Source of the DNA: Oncomelania hupensis
Taxonomy: Eukaryota; Mollusca; Gastropoda; Littorinimorpha; Pomatiopsidae
DNA length: 64,000 bases
Assembly (NCBI GenBank): GCA_036898135.1
Contig: CM072515.1
Coordinates: forward strand, 67,911,567 to 67,975,566
Reading direction: 5' to 3'
The notes under the pieces: generated by a model
Databases searched by the model: none
Seen by the model: the letters and a program-made list of their open reading frames with translations, nothing else
Told to the model about the DNA's origin: nothing
Made by a program: the position numbers and the translations under genes
Shown: positions 33,700 to 45,960 of the stretch, piece after piece
Layout: every line of letters begins with the position of its first letter
How positions within the stretch are numbered: position 1 is the stretch's first letter

Positions 33700-34920
33700 C
33701 TTCAGCCATAACGACTGTTTCTGTTTAGAATACTTCGTAGGTGGTAAATTACTACTTAGTACTGTGACGTCCCGAGTTGTCTGTTGTCTTCTTTACCAAA
33801 AGATTCCACTCGGTGACTCTACCCTCCGTCTTCTTCTTACTCCACTAAAGGCAGCCCATCCTTCTTTCCTCCTTTTGACTCGTGACAATGTGAGTCTGTG
33901 TATTCATACACACACGCCCCATGCACACCGCACCCAAAAAAAGGTTCTCCAGATTTATGCGAATCTGTTAGAGATGAGTCCTAAAATAGTTCCAAATTTT
34001 AATTTCATTTCATTTATATATTTTTATTAGGCTGGGGAACTCTCCTCGGATCCGCGATTTTCCTAGAAAAGGTACCGTCACTCCCGAGAAAATTAAATAG
34101 AGGTCCGAGAAAAAAAATCGCTGCGAGAAAAAAACGCAATCTCTCCAAGTCGAAGTCTCGATCCATGTCCGTGTCCAGCTTTTTTTTCTCATCACTAAAA
34201 GTGCCGCCCGCGCCCGCTATTGTTACATCGAATTCACTGCCCAATAAGGCTTACTAGCATCACTTGACTACAGCGGGCGAAAGAGAAAGAGACCTTACTT
34301 TTTTAATTTTATTACAAACATTCTCTGTAAGAATTCAGTTTTAAAAGAATTTAAACAAGCAGGCTTAATTCATAGGAGAAAGCCTCAGAATGACTCTAGT
34401 TTTCATTAAAATTAATTTTCGGATGGTTGTTGCCCCTGTAACCCAACTCGACCTAGGCTCCCCGACCCCGTGTTTTTTTCAAGCTGGAGAAAGAAGAAGA
34501 CTGAACATTCTCTGTTGAGATACTGAACATACTCTATTGATAAAGGAAAAGGCTGAAGATACTGAACATGCTCTATTAATAAAAAGAATGAAGATACTGA
34601 ACATACTCTATTGATTTTGAAGTTATTTCTGCTAAACAATAACTAATAAATAATCATGAACTGAAATGAGAAGTACATATGTCTGCCTGGCTGATACTAT
34701 TACTAACTTGTAAATTTGTGTTGACTTCTTTTCTAAATATAATCAACAATGGTACTCTGAAGTGTAACTGCACTCCATGTCATGGGTAACTACTACTACT
34801 ACTTATACTACTACTAATGATAATGTCCTTATGAACACATGATGAATATTATGAAAAACATCCACGTTTATCTCTCACAAAAAGCATTCTTTTTGGGTTT
34901 TACTTGCTATCAAACGTTCA
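33700..34920. other. No supported gene
   Basis: Short ORFs only. A small internal repeat, GAAGATACTGAACATRCTCTATT, occurs three to four times at 34500-34620 (roughly 40-bp spacing). Confidence 0.45.
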
Positions 34921-34939
34921 GCTCCCCCCCCCCCCCCAA

Positions 34940-35960
34940 AACCCCACCCGTCCGTTCGTTCGTCTGCCATCCGCCCGTCTTTGCAAAACTTGCAAGTGGC
35001 TTAATATCTCGAAACCCAACTTTGTAAGATGGTGCATATTCACGAGACCTCAAAAATGATTACTGAATGAATGATGGTCAACATTAATGTTAGTTAACAA
35101 TTTAAAAGATACTAAAATATAACTTCTTTCTTAAGTTAGTATTATTTAACTTGTGATTCGTTGATGCAAGATAGATATCAATGAGACACACATACATAAA
35201 TTTGGTCAATCTGTCTTCAAGGTCAAGGTCACTGTAGCTGTCCAAAGTCGGTTTCCTATAGGTACTTTAAAGTGACCTTGACCCTAAACTATGATATATA
35301 GTCGAAACTTTTTGTATTTAGAGATAATAGATTGAGCTTTTACGTGTGTTCTGATTGTACGTTGATCTTGAAGGTCAGTGTAATTTTAGGCCTCACAAAA
35401 ACATTAAAAGAAAATCTAATCGTACATTGGAATGGCTCTATATTTCAAGTTCAAGTTCAAGTTCAAGAATACTTTATTATCTCAACAGAGAAATTATGAC
35501 ATACAATTGCTGATCGGTATGAAACATTAAAACAATACATACATAGATAAAACAAGTACACTGTAGACTACATCTATAGTAAATTTCCAGTATTAAATGA
35601 CATCTCAAACATCATCACAAACATCAAGATCTAGTTATATACAAAAATATTACTTAGCGCTTATTTATTTAAAAATTCAATAGATTTTGGAATAAAACTG
35701 TTTTCCATAGTTGGCAACAACATTGGGTTATTTGATCATACAAGAGCATCAGAGATCGCATGAATATCAGTGTCAACCCAAGGTTAAGGTCATCCCAAGG
35801 TCACTGTAGTTTGTTAGCATCGAAAGATGGAAGTCGGTATTTACATTTTAATACCACCGTTTTATATCATTGTTTTTTTGTAAGCACGCGTTTTAATGTT
35901 AAATATTGCAATTTCAGTAAGGAGTTAGAGAGTCATATGAGCTTTGTTCTTCTAGTTTCT
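34940..35960. repeat. Dispersed repeat family E, copy 1 (interrupted)
   Basis: Aligns with 46540-47220: TCTTTGCAAAACTTGCAAGTGG, CCAAACTTTGTAAGATGGTG, GAGACCTCAAAAATGAT, TCAAGGTCAAGGTCACTG, AACAACATTGGGTTA and AGTGTCAACCCAAGGTTAAGG. The alignment is broken between about 35452 and 35705 by a separate insertion. Several TCAAGGTCA-type half-sites are present. Confidence 0.7.
35452..35705 (-). mobile_element. Retroposon inserted in repeat E
   Basis: Sits exactly where repeat E at 46840-46865 is continuous. It begins on the plus strand with TTCAAG repeats (TCAAGT)n then AATACTTTATTATCTC, which on the minus strand reads as a LINE-type 3' end with a hexamer tail. About 254 bp with no coding part retained. 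Confidence 0.55.
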
Positions 35961-36084
35961 TGTGAGCTTAAAGAAATTAACTATTATCAGTAAGGAAGAC
36001 ACCCTACCCTCAAGAGTGCGCTTTGGGATAACATTGTTGAAAAAGTTCTTTACAAAAACAGATTTAAAAAAAAAGGAAGAGGAG

Positions 36085-36118
36085 GTGGGAGTATGAGGGG
36101 GGGGGGAGGGGGGGGAGA
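36085..36118. repeat. G-rich tract
   Basis: Runs of G with A interruptions; a second pure G run lies at 36544-36565. The region 35961-36810 has no gene. Confidence 0.8.
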
Positions 36119-36816
36119 AGGTCTTTAATCATTATAGATCTTTAAATAATACTTCTGCTTACGAGAGTTAGAGTTGTTAATTACTTGGCTAGTGAGGCAG
36201 TCAATTAATTAATCTACAACTCATGTTGTTATGCGGTTAATATTGACAAGCAGAGTTCGTGAGCCCTTTCTTTTCTTTAAAAAAAACCCACTAACTTCAA
36301 CCTGCTTTAGGCCCACCAGCATTTTGTAGATTTTCGCCGCAGGTTTATTGTAAATGTTTTACTATTATCCTATGTCTTGTGAGTCCAGTATGCTAATGCT
36401 ACAGTTACACCGGTATAATCCTAATAGTGAATCTTGTCGGCGTCTTTCACTAAAACGTCGTGGACTATACAATCGTAGTTATTGTTGACTTTTTAGCTAG
36501 CGTTAAGAGAAAATATAATTGAGGGTTGCGAAAATAAAAAAGTGGGGGGGGGGGGGGGGGGGGGGAAGGGAATGGGGTGTCATTGCCACTAAAAGAAGGA
36601 CATGGAAATTATAGGTCTATGCTGTAAGTCCAAAGTACAAAAGGTGTATGATTAGGAATCACAGAAGTAAACGACTAGGTGACATGGTACCTATGGGTCC
36701 ACTGATACACTGCACTGCACCTTTACTGTTTATGAACTACTCTCCGCCTCCTACGACCCACCGTACACAGACAGACACACAGACACACCAGCAGATCCAT
36801 AGCAGTTTATGGATGC

Positions 36817-37097
<281 letters not shown>

Positions 37098-37139
37098 GTG
37101 ACTTACACACAAACACACACGCACACACACACATACATA

Positions 37140-37358
37140 ATCCTATCCTATCCCGTAACTCAAAGGTCGTTGGAGCACCACAGATGATCGTGATACATCT
37201 TTCTCTAGGGTTCTCAGCAACCCTCATGGCTTCGTGCAGTGTAAAACCAGTCCATTCTCGAATGTTGTCCTCCCACCTCTTGTTCTGTCTCCCTCTTCTT
37301 CTGTCTCCTTGCATCGTGCCTTGCAAGATGGTTTTTGCAAGGCATGATGCTCTGGTGA
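37140..37358 (-). mobile_element. LINE fragment (family L) inserted in a CA repeat
   Basis: Begins at the tail TCCTATCCTATCCCGTAAC and aligns with the first about 220 bp of 48542-49240. CACACA repeats flank both sides (37101-37135 and 37359-37397), so the insertion split a CA microsatellite. Confidence 0.85.
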
Positions 37359-37749
37359 TACACACACACACACGCACACACACGCGCACACACACAAAAC
37401 TATATATCTGCATACTTATTACCTGAGTTGTCACCTCCAGTTTCTATGTTTCTGTTACTGTCATTTTTGGTAGTTTATGGAAACGGGCCAAAGCAAGAGT
37501 TACAGTGTGTTTAGTGGTGATTTGATAGTGTTAACTATTTATTAATGAGTAAATATAAATAATAATAATTGTGTAATCTATGATTTTTAATTGGACAATG
37601 TCTTAGGCTCTAGTTACTGTCGTCTTCGTGTTTGTTTGACATTTAGATTTAAGGCAGGGTTATATACCTTCATATGGTCCCGAGTTAATTTGGTATAAAG
37701 TTAAAATAATTGTCCTTTCAGAACATATTGAATAGATAACGTTTAATTT

Positions 37750-37990
37750 AATTTAAAAGTTTTTAATATAGCGCTTTTCCTCCTCAAGAGCTTCTCAAAA
37801 AGCTGGTCGATACAGTATCTAACTCAAGCCGCCCGAAACGCCCAACCTTAGACGACTAAGCACTATCCTTGGCAACCGGGGATGAGGAGAAAGGATCTAG
37901 TGCCGGTTGGGTGTATTTGTCACAATGGTGAAGCCGGCACTCACCCGTCTAGGCCATAGGCGTCAGGATCTTTAAATTCGAAGCGATGGA
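37750..37990 (-). repeat. SINE-like repeat family C, copy 1
   Basis: Shares TTTTTAATATAGCGC, GATACAGTATCTAACTCAAGC with CGCCCGA, and GGCACTCACCCGTCTAGG with 42236-42475. On the minus strand it would end in GCGCTATATTAAAAA, like a SINE tail region. Confidence 0.65.
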
Positions 37991-38059
37991 ATGCGTGCGT
38001 GCACAGACTGGACCTGGATTTTTATTCTCATCCAAAGGAGTTAGGAAGCAGTGTCTTAT

Positions 38060-38205
38060 GATCATTTTTTAAAATATATTTTATTTTGTTTTATTTTACT
38101 CCAGGCCGTCAAAGGGGTTTGAACCACTGTCTGTGCAGACTGCAATGTTTATCACCTGGCATTTGAGTACGCTGCGTACACCACTGAGCCAACTGCGCTC
38201 CCGAT
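38060..38205 (-). mobile_element. tRNA-derived SINE (second family)
   Basis: On the minus strand the head reads GGGAGCGCAGTTGGCTCAGTGG (A box TGGCTCAGTGG) and, about 60 bp on, GTGGTTCAAACCCC (B box). It ends in an AAAATAAAACAAAAT-type tail. Not a functional tRNA: no CCA-side acceptor stem closes it. Confidence 0.75.
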
Positions 38206-38397
38206 ACAAATAACACTATTACAATAATATATGTTTTTATCCAAACATGGAATTTTGTATTTATATGCGGTCATATGTGTGCGCGTGTGTGTATGTGCGA
38301 GTGTATGTGTGTGTTGTTGGTGTTGTTTCTAAGAGTCCAAATTCAATCTTGTTTTAAATAAAATGTTTAGCGTATTAACGATAACGTTGTTGTTGTG

Positions 38398-38472
38398 GTT
38401 GTGGTGGTGGTGGTGTGTGTGTGTGTGTGGGGGTGGGTGGGTGGGGTGTGTGTGTGTGTGTGTGTGTGTGTT
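38398..38472. repeat. (TG)n/(GGT)n microsatellite
   Basis: GTGGTGGTGGTGTG then TG runs with GGGTGGG interruptions. Confidence 0.95.
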
Positions 38473-38752
38473 TAAATAATGCGTCACCCGTAGACACCGT
38501 ATGTTTTAACCCTTTCCCTGCCTGCAGACGCCCTTGAACACTTATATCCCTTTTTGATTTGGAACATTGAGCGGCTCTTGAGCTGAAACAGCGCTATATA
38601 AGAACGTTTAAATGATTAAAAACAACAACTACAGCAACCAACAAAACAACAATCAAATATTTGTTAAACCACAGAATGTGAAAGCTGAACGATCCTTGTA
38701 CTTTGCAGGAGGGCTTAATATGTCTGTAAAGCCTATAGTAGTAATATAATTA

Positions 38753-39535
38753 CAGTGGAACCTCTCACAACGACCCCCCTCTATAACGACCCCCCGCTAC
38801 AACGACCCACCATTTTATTTTAACCGATGTATTTCCTTATATTGCTGTCATCAGTATAGCGACTCCCTCGCTATAACGTCTAACGACCGATCTTTGCAGA
38901 CCGTATAGCGACTTTCTCGGCATGACTGCACAATACAAACTGTCTACGATCTTGTTCAGCACAGTCAGACAGGTACCTATATGTGACACGCCAGCCGATA
39001 AAGTAATCTTCTATAAGTTTGACGTCATCTTGTAACGTCACATTCTTGGGGTTTGCATTTCACTTTATTCACATCACGAGCGCGGCACTGAGAAGAAGCA
39101 AAGAAAGCGTGATGGGCTGATGGAGTCTACAAAGAAAAGAAAATTTTTATCTCTGGAAGATCGAGTTAATGTTGTAAACAGACACAAAAAAGGAGAGACT
39201 GCCATTGCGATCGCAAAGAGTCTTAAAGTTGGAAAAACACAAATTCAAGGAATTGTCCGAGACAAAGATGACATTCTTAAAAGGTGGGAAAGTGGTGATA
39301 ATGCCGATCGTACGCGATCAAAACGGAGGAAGACAACATACTCGGAAGTAAATGAGAAAGTTTGGGATTGGTTTCTGGATGCTAGAAGAAAGAATATTCC
39401 GATCACTGGCAAATTGATTCAAGAAAAGGCCATTATGCTCTCTGTAAAGACCCCTCTCTATAAAGACCCCTCTCTATAAGTATAAAGACCGATTTTTGTC
39501 AACATTTTCAAGGTCGTTGTAGAGAGGTTCCACTG
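38753..39535 (+). mobile_element. Tigger/pogo element with internal deletion
   Basis: Terminal inverted repeats CAGTGGAACCTCTCACAACG (38753) and, at the right end, the reverse complement of CAGTGGAACCTCTCTACAACG (to 39535). Both flanks are TA (38751-38752 and 39536-39537), the duplication of Tc1/mariner-superfamily elements. Subterminal TATAACGACC/TATAAAGACC repeats occur at both ends. Only 783 bp remains because most of the transposase is deleted. Confidence 0.9.
39120..39479 (+). pseudogene. Tigger/pogo transposase, N-terminal fragment
   Basis: 119 codons from MESTKKRKFLSLEDRVNVV. It shows the CENP-B-type N-terminal helix-turn-helix (KKGETAIAIAKSLKVGKTQI) and the start of the second DNA-binding domain (KVWDWFLDARRKNIPITG and LIQEKA). 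The frame then runs into the right terminal repeat (TPLYKDPSL). The DDE catalytic core is missing, so it cannot act as a transposase; it might bind the ends. Confidence 0.88.
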
Positions 39536-39539
39536 TATA

Positions 39540-40306
39540 TTAATCTGTTCGTACCAGATTGACGAATTTTTGGCATGGAAATAGTTAACTTGTCGGAGGA
39601 CGCTTTTTGGCTCCTGTCTGTCACGTTATACACAGCTGTCTGTAACAGGGTAACAGTGCCTTTTGTCTGTAGCATGAAACAATGACGGCATTGCTTTTTT
39701 ACCTGCCGCTATGTTGATTCAAGTGGACACTAAAGCTGAATGAAGATACCTTAAATAGCGTCACGCTAATCACTGGTTGAGGAGCCAAAGAGCAGACATT
39801 GTCTCCTCAGTCCTTGGTTAGTTCAGTGTGGGTTTCAAAAGCACTAGTACCGATAGTTTGTACCGATGCAAGCCTGTTTAGCTGTGTATGAGGACTAACA
39901 GAAATGTTCACATCAGTTTTTCGACTTCAGGATTGTTTTGTAATTTAATGTGGGGAAAACTGTCGTGCCTCTTGCTTGTGGAACCAATAATTCATTCATT
40001 AAAGTAGGTTTATTGGTAGGAGCCTAAAAGCGGACTTAACACCATAATTTCAAATTTTATTGGACCGATTTTAAGCACACTAGATAGAAGTTAGATAAAT
40101 GTGGAAATTTTTAACTCGAGGGATGTGGTTGTTAAAACATATTATAAATGTGATTTTAACATGTTTGCGTGCTTCACTTTCAGTGAAGTTTGATTAGTTC
40201 TCAATCTTATTTGATGTACTTGAGTTTGAATTCTTTACTTTCGGAAAAATAATCTTGAATTTTTTAATTTTTGTAAAAACACCACCCAAAAAAGTTTTCA
40301 GGAGAA

Positions 40307-40347
<41 letters not shown>

Positions 40348-40860
40348 CTGAATTGTGTCTGCCTTTAGATCAAGAACTTAGAAAGTCTTGAGTTTGACAT
40401 GTTATAAAAATCGCAGTAATATAGGATTGTCTTTGGAATCCAATTATGTCTTACTGCGCTGCTTCGGTCGGATACACATGAATGTAATGTTTGAATTAAA
40501 ATCTATCCACGGTAAAGTAATGATAGATGAACTTGGACTCAAAAAGAACTACAGTCATTAGTTACAAGGGAGATGGAACTCGTGTGGATTAAAATTCAGT
40601 TTTAAGTTACCACTCTTTGGGTTTCATACTGTGCAATAACATAGATTTACATCTTATTTGGTATAAAGTGGAAATTTTTGTTTATTGAACGACAAATTCT
40701 TGCAATTTACTTGTGCGATTTTCCGAAATTTTAGTGTGCTTTTCGTGGTGTTAGAGACTGTTGGTGTCAAAATGCACAATTATCCCCAACTTTATTCAGT
40801 GACAAGGCTTTACCAGTGCAGTCGCATAATTAACTGAACATTTATATTAAGTGTTTTAGT
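39540..40860. other. No gene or alignable repeat seen
   Basis: AT-rich unique-looking sequence with a T-run at 40311-40342. It lies upstream of the exon-like ORF at 40880 and could contain its promoter. Confidence 0.45.
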
Positions 40861-40879
40861 TTGCCACATTATCGTCAGT

Positions 40880-40971
40880 ATGGCTGACAGTGGCGGTGGG
40901 TTTGCCGGAAAATGGCAGAAATCGGTGAAAACCATCAAAGCTGTGAATGTCTTGCAGCACTTACACCACGG
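40880..40971 (+). CDS. Candidate alternative first exon
   Basis: ATG at 40880 in context CAGTATGG opens MADSGGGGFAGKWQKSVKTI and ends at the consensus donor G|GTAAGT at 40972 after 92 nt (phase 2). The peptide is short, Gly-rich then basic/amphipathic. It is not recognised. Phase matches the exons at 6754, 45961 and 51802. Confidence 0.45.
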
Positions 40972-41562
40972 GTAAGTTCAGAAGCAAAAAAAAACAACAA
41001 AACACACAAAAAAACCTTAGCATTTTCTTTCCTTTCGTGCAAGATACAATATTACCTTGCACATGCAATAAGTGTAAAAAGACAACTGTTGTCAGGTGGC
41101 CGAACACACAATCCTATGGATGCTTTAGTTTACTGACGATGCCTTAACTAAGCATGTGTTCGTCATCATGGTTCAGATAAACCTTTTGGTGGCTACATTA
41201 ATTGATAGCTATTGTATATCTAGATTATACACGCACGGTTGCGTCTTAAATAGCCTGTGTGGAATTGTTTGTAGCAATAGTCCGTTAGGTGGCCTATGAC
41301 CCCCCTATAAGTGCAGTGTGGCGTGATACAGCACAGTCAACCCCAATAGTGACTGTGCTGTAGGGTACAGCACGCGACTGTGCTGTAAGCCGATCAGAGA
41401 TGCCCTAATAAATGTTTGTAAAACATGGAGTACTAGGGTATTTTTCAGCCGTTTGCATTTGCTTACATCATGCATTTACCTTAAGTGTACCTTTTCATTT
41501 ACGGCAATAAAAGGTTTTGTTCTCACTGTACAATCATTCCTCTCCACCACTTTCATTTCGTT

Positions 41563-41625
41563 TAGATTTGGCTCGGAAGAGTCCGCTGGACCTAAAGCAA
41601 TAACCATGTAATGTAATATGTAATT
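41563..41625 (+). repeat. Family B 3' tip
   Basis: GATTTGGCTCGGAAGAGTCC, GCTGGACCTAAAGCAATAACC and a TGTAATGTAATATGTAA tail: only the 3' end of family B, plus orientation. Confidence 0.8.
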
Positions 41626-41679
41626 TCGTTTAGGCTACTCCTTCGGATGAGAGAAAAACCTAAATCTTGTCTGTGCACG

Positions 41680-41895
41680 CACGCATTCCATAGCACGGAC
41701 TTTAGATACACACATCCACCCAACAAGCACTAGGTCCCTACTCCCTCATCTCTGATCGTCCTGCTCAGACGCCTGGACGTCAGACAATGCGCCTAAAGGC
41801 AGCAAATGGGCGCACCGTGCGGCTTGAATTACATACTGTGTAAGCCTTGAGCTGCTCGATCTTGAGCTGGAAAAGCGCTGTATAAGAAGTTAACG
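41680..41895 (+). repeat. SINE-like repeat with GCGCTGTATAAG end
   Basis: Body contains GTCTGTGCACGCACGC and GCGCCTAAAGGCAGCAAATG; the end reads TTGAGCTGGAAAAGCGCTGTATAAG, as at 33460 and 38575. Parts resemble 37990-38020 (GCGTGCGTGCACAGAC) in reverse. Confidence 0.5.
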
Positions 41896-42170
41896 CAAAG
41901 CAGGCCTACAAGATAGGAAGTTGTTAATGTCTCGTCGCAGTTTAGCATACTAACTCCCACCCCTAACTTCTGAACCGTATTTTACTTCGTGTCCTTCCAG
42001 CGCAGAAACTCGCTCCAGTTCACGCACAGCACTGCCTTAGAGCGGTTAGCCGACTTTTGCTTTGGAACCAAGGCGTGCCTGCAATGCAAGGGAGCGTACC
42101 GTTTTTATCGAGGTGTAGAATATTTGTTTACATCATGAATGGCTTACTTCCCTTTCTTTTCCTGAACTCG

Positions 42171-42171
<1 letters not shown>

Positions 42172-42234
<63 letters not shown>
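42172..42234. repeat. (TTA)n microsatellite
   Basis: Pure TTA run directly abutting the family C repeat, as a retroposon tail in minus orientation would. Confidence 0.95.
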
Positions 42235-42235
<1 letters not shown>

Positions 42236-42475
42236 CGAGGATTTTTATAGCGTACATATCTCGCCGTACTTGACAAGACTCAAGGCGCTGGCCGATACAG
42301 GATCTAACTCAAGCCGCCCGAGGCGCCAACTTGCAGCCTTTGGGCGCATCGTAATAACGCTCCAGACAACTGAGCACAATGCTGGGCAGCCAGGGATGGG
42401 GGAGAAGGACCTAGGTGCATGCTGGGTGTGTTCTTGTCACCGGCACTCACCCGTCTAGGACATGAGCGTCAGGTT
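42236..42475 (-). repeat. SINE-like repeat family C, copy 2
   Basis: GAGGATTTTTATAGCGTAC at its left edge next to (TTA)n, then GATACAGGATCTAACTCAAG, GGAGAAGGACCTAGGTGC and GGCACTCACCCGTCTAGG, shared with 37750-37990. A diverged relative of the GGACCTAKGGTGCATGCT part lies at 52950-53000. Confidence 0.65.
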
Positions 42476-42652
42476 GTTTAACACCTTGGAAACTGCAAAC
42501 AATATAAATAATTCATGCCTTGAGATTGAAGTTGAGTGGTCAGTATAAATCACAGGTAATCCTCTCTCTCTATTTAGGACTCATCTGACCTTGCGCAGAT
42601 TTGCGTCAAAGAAGTGGTTACAGACACTGAATAACGCTATATGATAATAATA

Positions 42653-42924
<272 letters not shown>

Positions 42925-43007
42925 CGATTCTACCAAACAACATGAGCGTGAATTATGTCTTTGTTTAATGCCTTTGATTTTGATGTTGGTCACTTGTAGT
43001 CAATCCT

Positions 43008-43250
43008 CTGCCGTAGTTCAGAGGTAGAGCGTTCGCTTGACACACCGATGACCCATGTTGAAGTCCTATGGTGGGCAAGATGACAATGGCTATACTTACT
43101 ATCCATCTTAGCGGTATGATTGGCTCTGGTGGTTCAGTGTTCATTTAGGTACCTACTCCTCTTCCCAGGGACGGTTATCCCCGTCTGCCATATCGCCTAT
43201 GGGGGAGAGTAGACCTCGTTTCATTCATTCGCACTAAAGTTGTGGAGCTC
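43008..43250 (+). mobile_element. tRNA-like SINE or tRNA pseudogene
   Basis: GCCGTAGTTCAGAGGTAGAGCG has an A-box form and GTTGAAGTCC lies about 40 bp later in B-box position. The downstream body (GACAATGGCTATACTTACTATCC onward) has no second copy here. The anticodon arm is not convincing, so it is not called as a functional tRNA. Confidence 0.5.
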
Positions 43251-43737
43251 GTTCAGTCCATGCTGTAGTAGCATGTTCGGTGCGCTTCAGATGAGAAATA
43301 AAATAGAAAAATACTACTTTGGTTCACAACCCAAACACTATATGACTTTATGGAAAATGTTAAAGACAAATTATTCTAAGACAAAGTCAACACCATGCAT
43401 GGGCAATATATACAACGTTAACGTTCGACAGAGTTCTGACGGTTCAGACGAAAGACACAGCTTGCATGCGATGGGATGTGTATCATAGTATTATTATGCG
43501 CCCTGCTGACTGCTGACTTGGAATTGGCATTGTGTATTCTTTATCGATCGGTACAGATCGATACTGGGTTCGATTTTTTTTCCCTTGGTCTGGGACTTTA
43601 CTACTCATCGATCATTATAATTATTGTATTTTGCCATGGGCATTTTCCTGGAGGAACAATGGCATTCTTTGACAATCAGTATACGTATAACAAATAATTC
43701 CTTGCACCCATGCTTTCATCTCAAATGGCTACCAGCG

Positions 43738-43797
43738 CGTGCACACACACCAACACCCACACGCGCGCGCACACACACACAAATGGCTGCCAACGCG

Positions 43798-43834
<37 letters not shown>

Positions 43835-43860
43835 ACGCACCAGCACCAGCACACGCGCAT
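43738..43860. repeat. (CA)n/(CG) simple repeat, duplicated
   Basis: AAATGGCTACCAGCGCGTGCACACAC and AAATGGCTGCCAACGCGTGC start two units (43725 and 43781), each followed by CA repeats: a simple repeat with an imperfect 56-bp duplication. Confidence 0.8.
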
Positions 43861-44504
43861 TCTAGTAATTTATACTGACTTTGTCAGCCTCATCCATTTA
43901 TGAAAAACAAATATGCAAGGTCCCCATAACAACCAAGAGGAGCCACAAAAGAGGTTTATGCCAGCATTCGCGCGCTTGACATTGCGTCCGAAGTAGGGAC
44001 TTTAGTAAAGTGGATTATTTTGGCTGCAGTTGGCAGATGCAAAAATTGTGGATGCACTGTACATAATTCTTTTCCTCTTCCCTTTCTCCTTTGCGTGTTA
44101 TGGTAAATGGAACACGTTGCATTGTGCTCGTACTGTACAGAAAGGGTATTAACTATGATGGCGTCATTATATCTGATTGCGAATTTATATATTTCTTGAT
44201 CTTCATCAACATGTTTCGTTTGCATGCGCATCTGTGCATGTCTCCTTTTAAGTTGTCCTAGTGGACGGGAGCTGCTGGATCACTTAGGGCTTTTCATCAC
44301 TCGCAAGTTTGCTTTGTTGTATAAAATGTTTTCCGGTTTTCGATGGGTCAAATGTTCCTATCGAATAGATGGTCGAATACATCATTTCCTGTTTGGGCGA
44401 TACACAGGACGTGCTAAATATTATATTAAATATTTCCAATGTTCATTATGTATAGATATGCTACAACAAGACTGATTTTCTGCTTCTAGGGTGATCACTT
44501 ATAC

Positions 44505-44735
44505 ATACTTACTTACTTACTTAATGCCCGTCACCCCTGCCAGGGTATGGGCCGCCAACAACAGCTCTCCAGAGTCCTCTGTCCTGTGCAACCCAGGATA
44601 CAGTTTTCTCTTTCTTCTGTTGTTAACGTTTCTGTAGCGTAGTCTTTTTTACGGGGTGGGGGCGCTAACCCCACGCCCAACCCTCCTCCTTTTGCAGCCG
44701 GGCTTGGGACCGTCCTTGGCGGAGTGAGGTGAGGT
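44505..44735 (-). repeat. Likely 3' end of a non-LTR retrotransposon
   Basis: Starts at a (TACT)n-type run (ACATACTTACTTACTTACTTA) followed by GCCCGTCACCCCTGCCAGGG and GGGCCGCCAACAACAGCTC. A short tandem-repeat edge plus GC-rich body is typical of a minus-oriented LINE 3' end. No coding part was seen. Confidence 0.4.
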
Positions 44736-45319
44736 GAATTTACTAAAGTAACTACGTACCGTGACCGCCAAACACCACCGTTAGAAAGCAGTCACAAATA
44801 ATTTAAGGGTCAGCGGTCGTTGTTAAGGGTCTACAGATACAGAATGAGGTGCATTGATGAAGGCGGCTAGACAGCGGATGCGCGTGTGCAGTTTGTGTGT
44901 TGTTTTTGTGTGTGTGTGCAAGTAGTGGACCTAAGCGGTATCCCCCACTGTGATGTCGTGTGTCTTAGCTGGAAGTTTATTACACCTACCCACCAATTTC
45001 TCGCCCTCCGTCCCCCAAATTACCGTAGAATAATCAGTGAAATTATTGTTACTAGTGTACTTTCTTTGCTAGCAGCTAATACCTGTACGCGTGCGCCCTT
45101 TTGAGAAGACCACTGTCCCACTCCAATCATTTGTTTCCTCGCCAGCGTGCAGCAATGCGAGTCTATTTGTTATGATGCTGATAGCATCCGTTTGTGATCG
45201 TTGTATTGCAGCACCCTCTCTGCCGTCACCGTCCAGCAAAATGCAATTCCATTGTGAACTACATTATATAATTGCTATTCTCCCAAGTTCTCATATAAAA
45301 TAATTACGCTCGTGCGCCT

Positions 45320-45375
45320 CTTATTAGACGTCAATTTCGCTTACATGACGTCAAACATACGGATGACGTCACTGG
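45320..45375. promoter_or_regulatory. Cluster of CRE sites
   Basis: TGACGTCA at 45346-45353 and 45364-45371, with AGACGTCA at 45326-45333: three CRE-type palindromes in 46 bp, about 600 bp upstream of the exon-like ORF at 45961. Confidence 0.5.
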
Positions 45376-45960
45376 TTGCGACAGACGACTCCAGAAAAAC
45401 CACGGCGTGTGAATTTGTTTGTTAATGTTGAAATTACGAATCCTGTCGTTTATTACTGATGATTAGTCAAAAACCGTCGTTTTTCATGAGTTCATCTGCA
45501 GTGTCCAAGATTAATGTTGCCCCTTTAATCATGTAAGACTATTGTGTGGAAATTTGTGTCGAGCTGCATGGGACGCGGAGGTTGGTTCTGTCTGAGGCTT
45601 AGGCTATAGTTTGAATCCGCCATACTAGTAGATTGCCAATCAAGTATCAATCAATTGATGAATTTAAAACTACTATTGGCAGCTCACTTATTAGTTATTA
45701 TTTTGTGTGTGCAAAAAGTTCAGTACGTCTTTGTTTTTGGACATTTGACGCGACGCTTAGCCGAACTTAGCAGAATTCGTGTGGACTGAATTAGTACGTG
45801 GTACTGGCAGATGACATTGGTTATGTTTTCAATCAATTATTTCTGCTTTGAATGTAGTATGTAAATATTCTGAATCTGAAAGACTTGCGAGACAACTCAC
45901 AGACCTAGAGTCGCTTTGGGATATTTACAATAATAGCGTTCTGTTGGACCATTGTGTGGG

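Noticed and set aside
43008..43080. tRNA gene
   Set aside because: A- and B-box-like sequences are present, but the anticodon and acceptor stems do not pair convincingly; called SINE/tRNA-like instead.
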